From: Actinomycetes bacterium
GTDB lineage: Bacteria; Actinomycetota; Actinomycetes; Propionibacteriales; Propionibacteriaceae
Direction: 5' to 3'
Length of the DNA stretch: 8,127 nucleotides
Assembly (NCBI GenBank): GCA_029778515.1
Contig: JAKOQD010000288.1
Coordinates: 1-8,127, forward strand
Made by a program: the position numbers and the translations under genes. The notes below the pieces were generated by a model that had not been told where the DNA came from, ran no database searches, and worked only from the letters and a program-made list of their open reading frames with translations. Position 1 is the stretch's first letter. Each line of letters starts with the position of its first letter. This document shows, one piece after another, positions 7,430-8,127 of this stretch.

Positions 7430-8127
7430 GCGAAGCCAAGGGGGCGGCGCCGGGTCCGGTCGGCTGGTTCGTCGGCCTGGCGACGCTTGACGTGATCCAG
7501 CTGGTGGACGTGGTGCCGGCACCCAACCAGAAGACCACCGCGAAGCAGACCTGGCTGGCTGCCGGCGGTCCGGCCACGGTCGCCGCGATCGCCTTCGCCG
7601 CGCTCGGCGGCCGGGCGGTTCTGTGGACCGCCTTGGGCGGAGGCGCCGCCGCGGACGCGATTCGCGCCGACCTCGCGTCCGCTGGGGTGGAAGTGATCGA
7701 TGCCGCTCCGGACGGGTTCGAGGTGGCGACCTCCAGTGTGCTGCTGGACGCGGCCACCGGCGAGCGGGCGGTGATCAGTGGCTCCGGGCACCGGCCACAC
7801 CTGGCGTCGCCGCCGAAGCCGGACCTGACCGCGGCTGATGTTGTCCTGATCGATGGGCACCACGCCGAATTGGCTGCCGCGGCCGCGCGTGAGGCGGCGG
7901 CGTCCGGGTTGCCGGTAGTCGTGGATGCGGGTTCCCACAAGCCGGTCTTCGACCAGTTGCTGACCTTGAGCACCGACGTGATCTGCTCCGCCGACTACGT
8001 CCACCCCGCGGGTCTCACTCCGGCTGAACTGGCTGCAGGGCGGCGGTTGTTGGCGGTGAGTCATGGTGCCGATGCGCTTGTTTGGTGGTCGGACGGCGAG
8101 CATGGCGTGGTCCAGCCGCCGTCCGCA
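7417..8127 (+). CDS. PfkB-family carbohydrate kinase (3' truncated by window)
   Basis: The frame is open for 237 codons from the ATG at 7417 to the window edge. It matches ribokinase-like PfkB kinases, which phosphorylate a sugar or nucleoside with ATP. Features seen are the sugar-binding D25 in GLATLDVI, the GG motif (50-51) after a lid segment with N37 and K39, a Rossmann-like alternation of strands, VVLIDGH near 147-153 and VVVDAG near 169-174. The usual Asn of the GGxxxN motif is V55. The C-terminal GAGD motif, with the catalytic Asp, lies beyond the window, so activity cannot be judged. The substrate is unknown. The ATG lies 13 bases inside the previous gene, which implies coupled translation. 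The GGCGG before it is at most a weak ribosome site. Confidence 0.88.
   Translation, partial: MPGLSEAKGAAPGPVGWFVGLATLDVIQLVDVVPAPNQKTTAKQTWLAAGGPATVAAIAFAALGGRAVLWTALGGGAAADAIRADLASAGVEVIDAAPDGFEVATSSVLLDAATGERAVISGSGHRPHLASPPKPDLTAADVVLIDGHHAELAAAAAREAAASGLPVVVDAGSHKPVFDQLLTLSTDVICSADYVHPAGLTPAELAAGRRLLAVSHGADALVWWSDGEHGVVQPPSA

Noticed and set aside
6973..8103. Long minus-strand open frame opposite the VOC and PfkB genes
   Set aside because: It is a shadow of GC-rich coding on the plus strand; its translation is Arg/Gly/Pro-rich with no family motif.

Overview
This is an 8.1 kb stretch of a high-GC actinobacterial chromosome, carrying housekeeping genes. The evidence for the host is strong G/C bias at third codon positions, GTG and ATG starts with almost no Shine-Dalgarno sequences, and at least four TAnnnT -10 boxes 5-7 bases before a start codon (leaderless transcripts). 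An Rv0498-like TIM-barrel gene lies near proC, as I recall it does in mycobacteria. I would guess Propionibacteriales or a relative, but the genus cannot be fixed from this window. I see no tRNA, rRNA, CRISPR, insertion sequence or phage gene.

Left part (1-1950). The end of a probable exported protein (+) faces radA (-) across a short convergent spacer. radA encodes a full-length RadA/Sms recombination ATPase and has a leaderless promoter that resembles the RecA-independent (PafBC-type) DNA-damage promoter. Just upstream of radA is a 72-base, nearly perfect palindrome built from four copies of a 10-base unit. A single-gene VOC/glyoxalase-3 unit (-) follows.

Middle part (2587-4772). A divergent spacer with two hairpins precedes a two-gene operon (+): a TIM-barrel protein of the endonuclease IV/sugar isomerase superfamily, coupled by a TGATG overlap to a CPBP-family membrane protein. 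A separately promoted small DUF2500 membrane protein comes next. The TIM-barrel protein appears to keep every position of the endonuclease IV three-metal site, and its promoter has the same damage-box spacing as radA.

Right part (4773-8127). A tightly packed operon (+) holds asd, proC, a double-domain VOC protein and a PfkB-family sugar kinase that runs off the window. The gene ends overlap or nearly touch. It links the aspartate-semialdehyde step of Lys/Met/Thr and cell-wall precursor synthesis with the last step of proline synthesis.

I did not find a clearly new multi-gene system. The most interesting items are the nested palindrome, the three similar leaderless promoters, and the likely under-described metal-site TIM-barrel protein.
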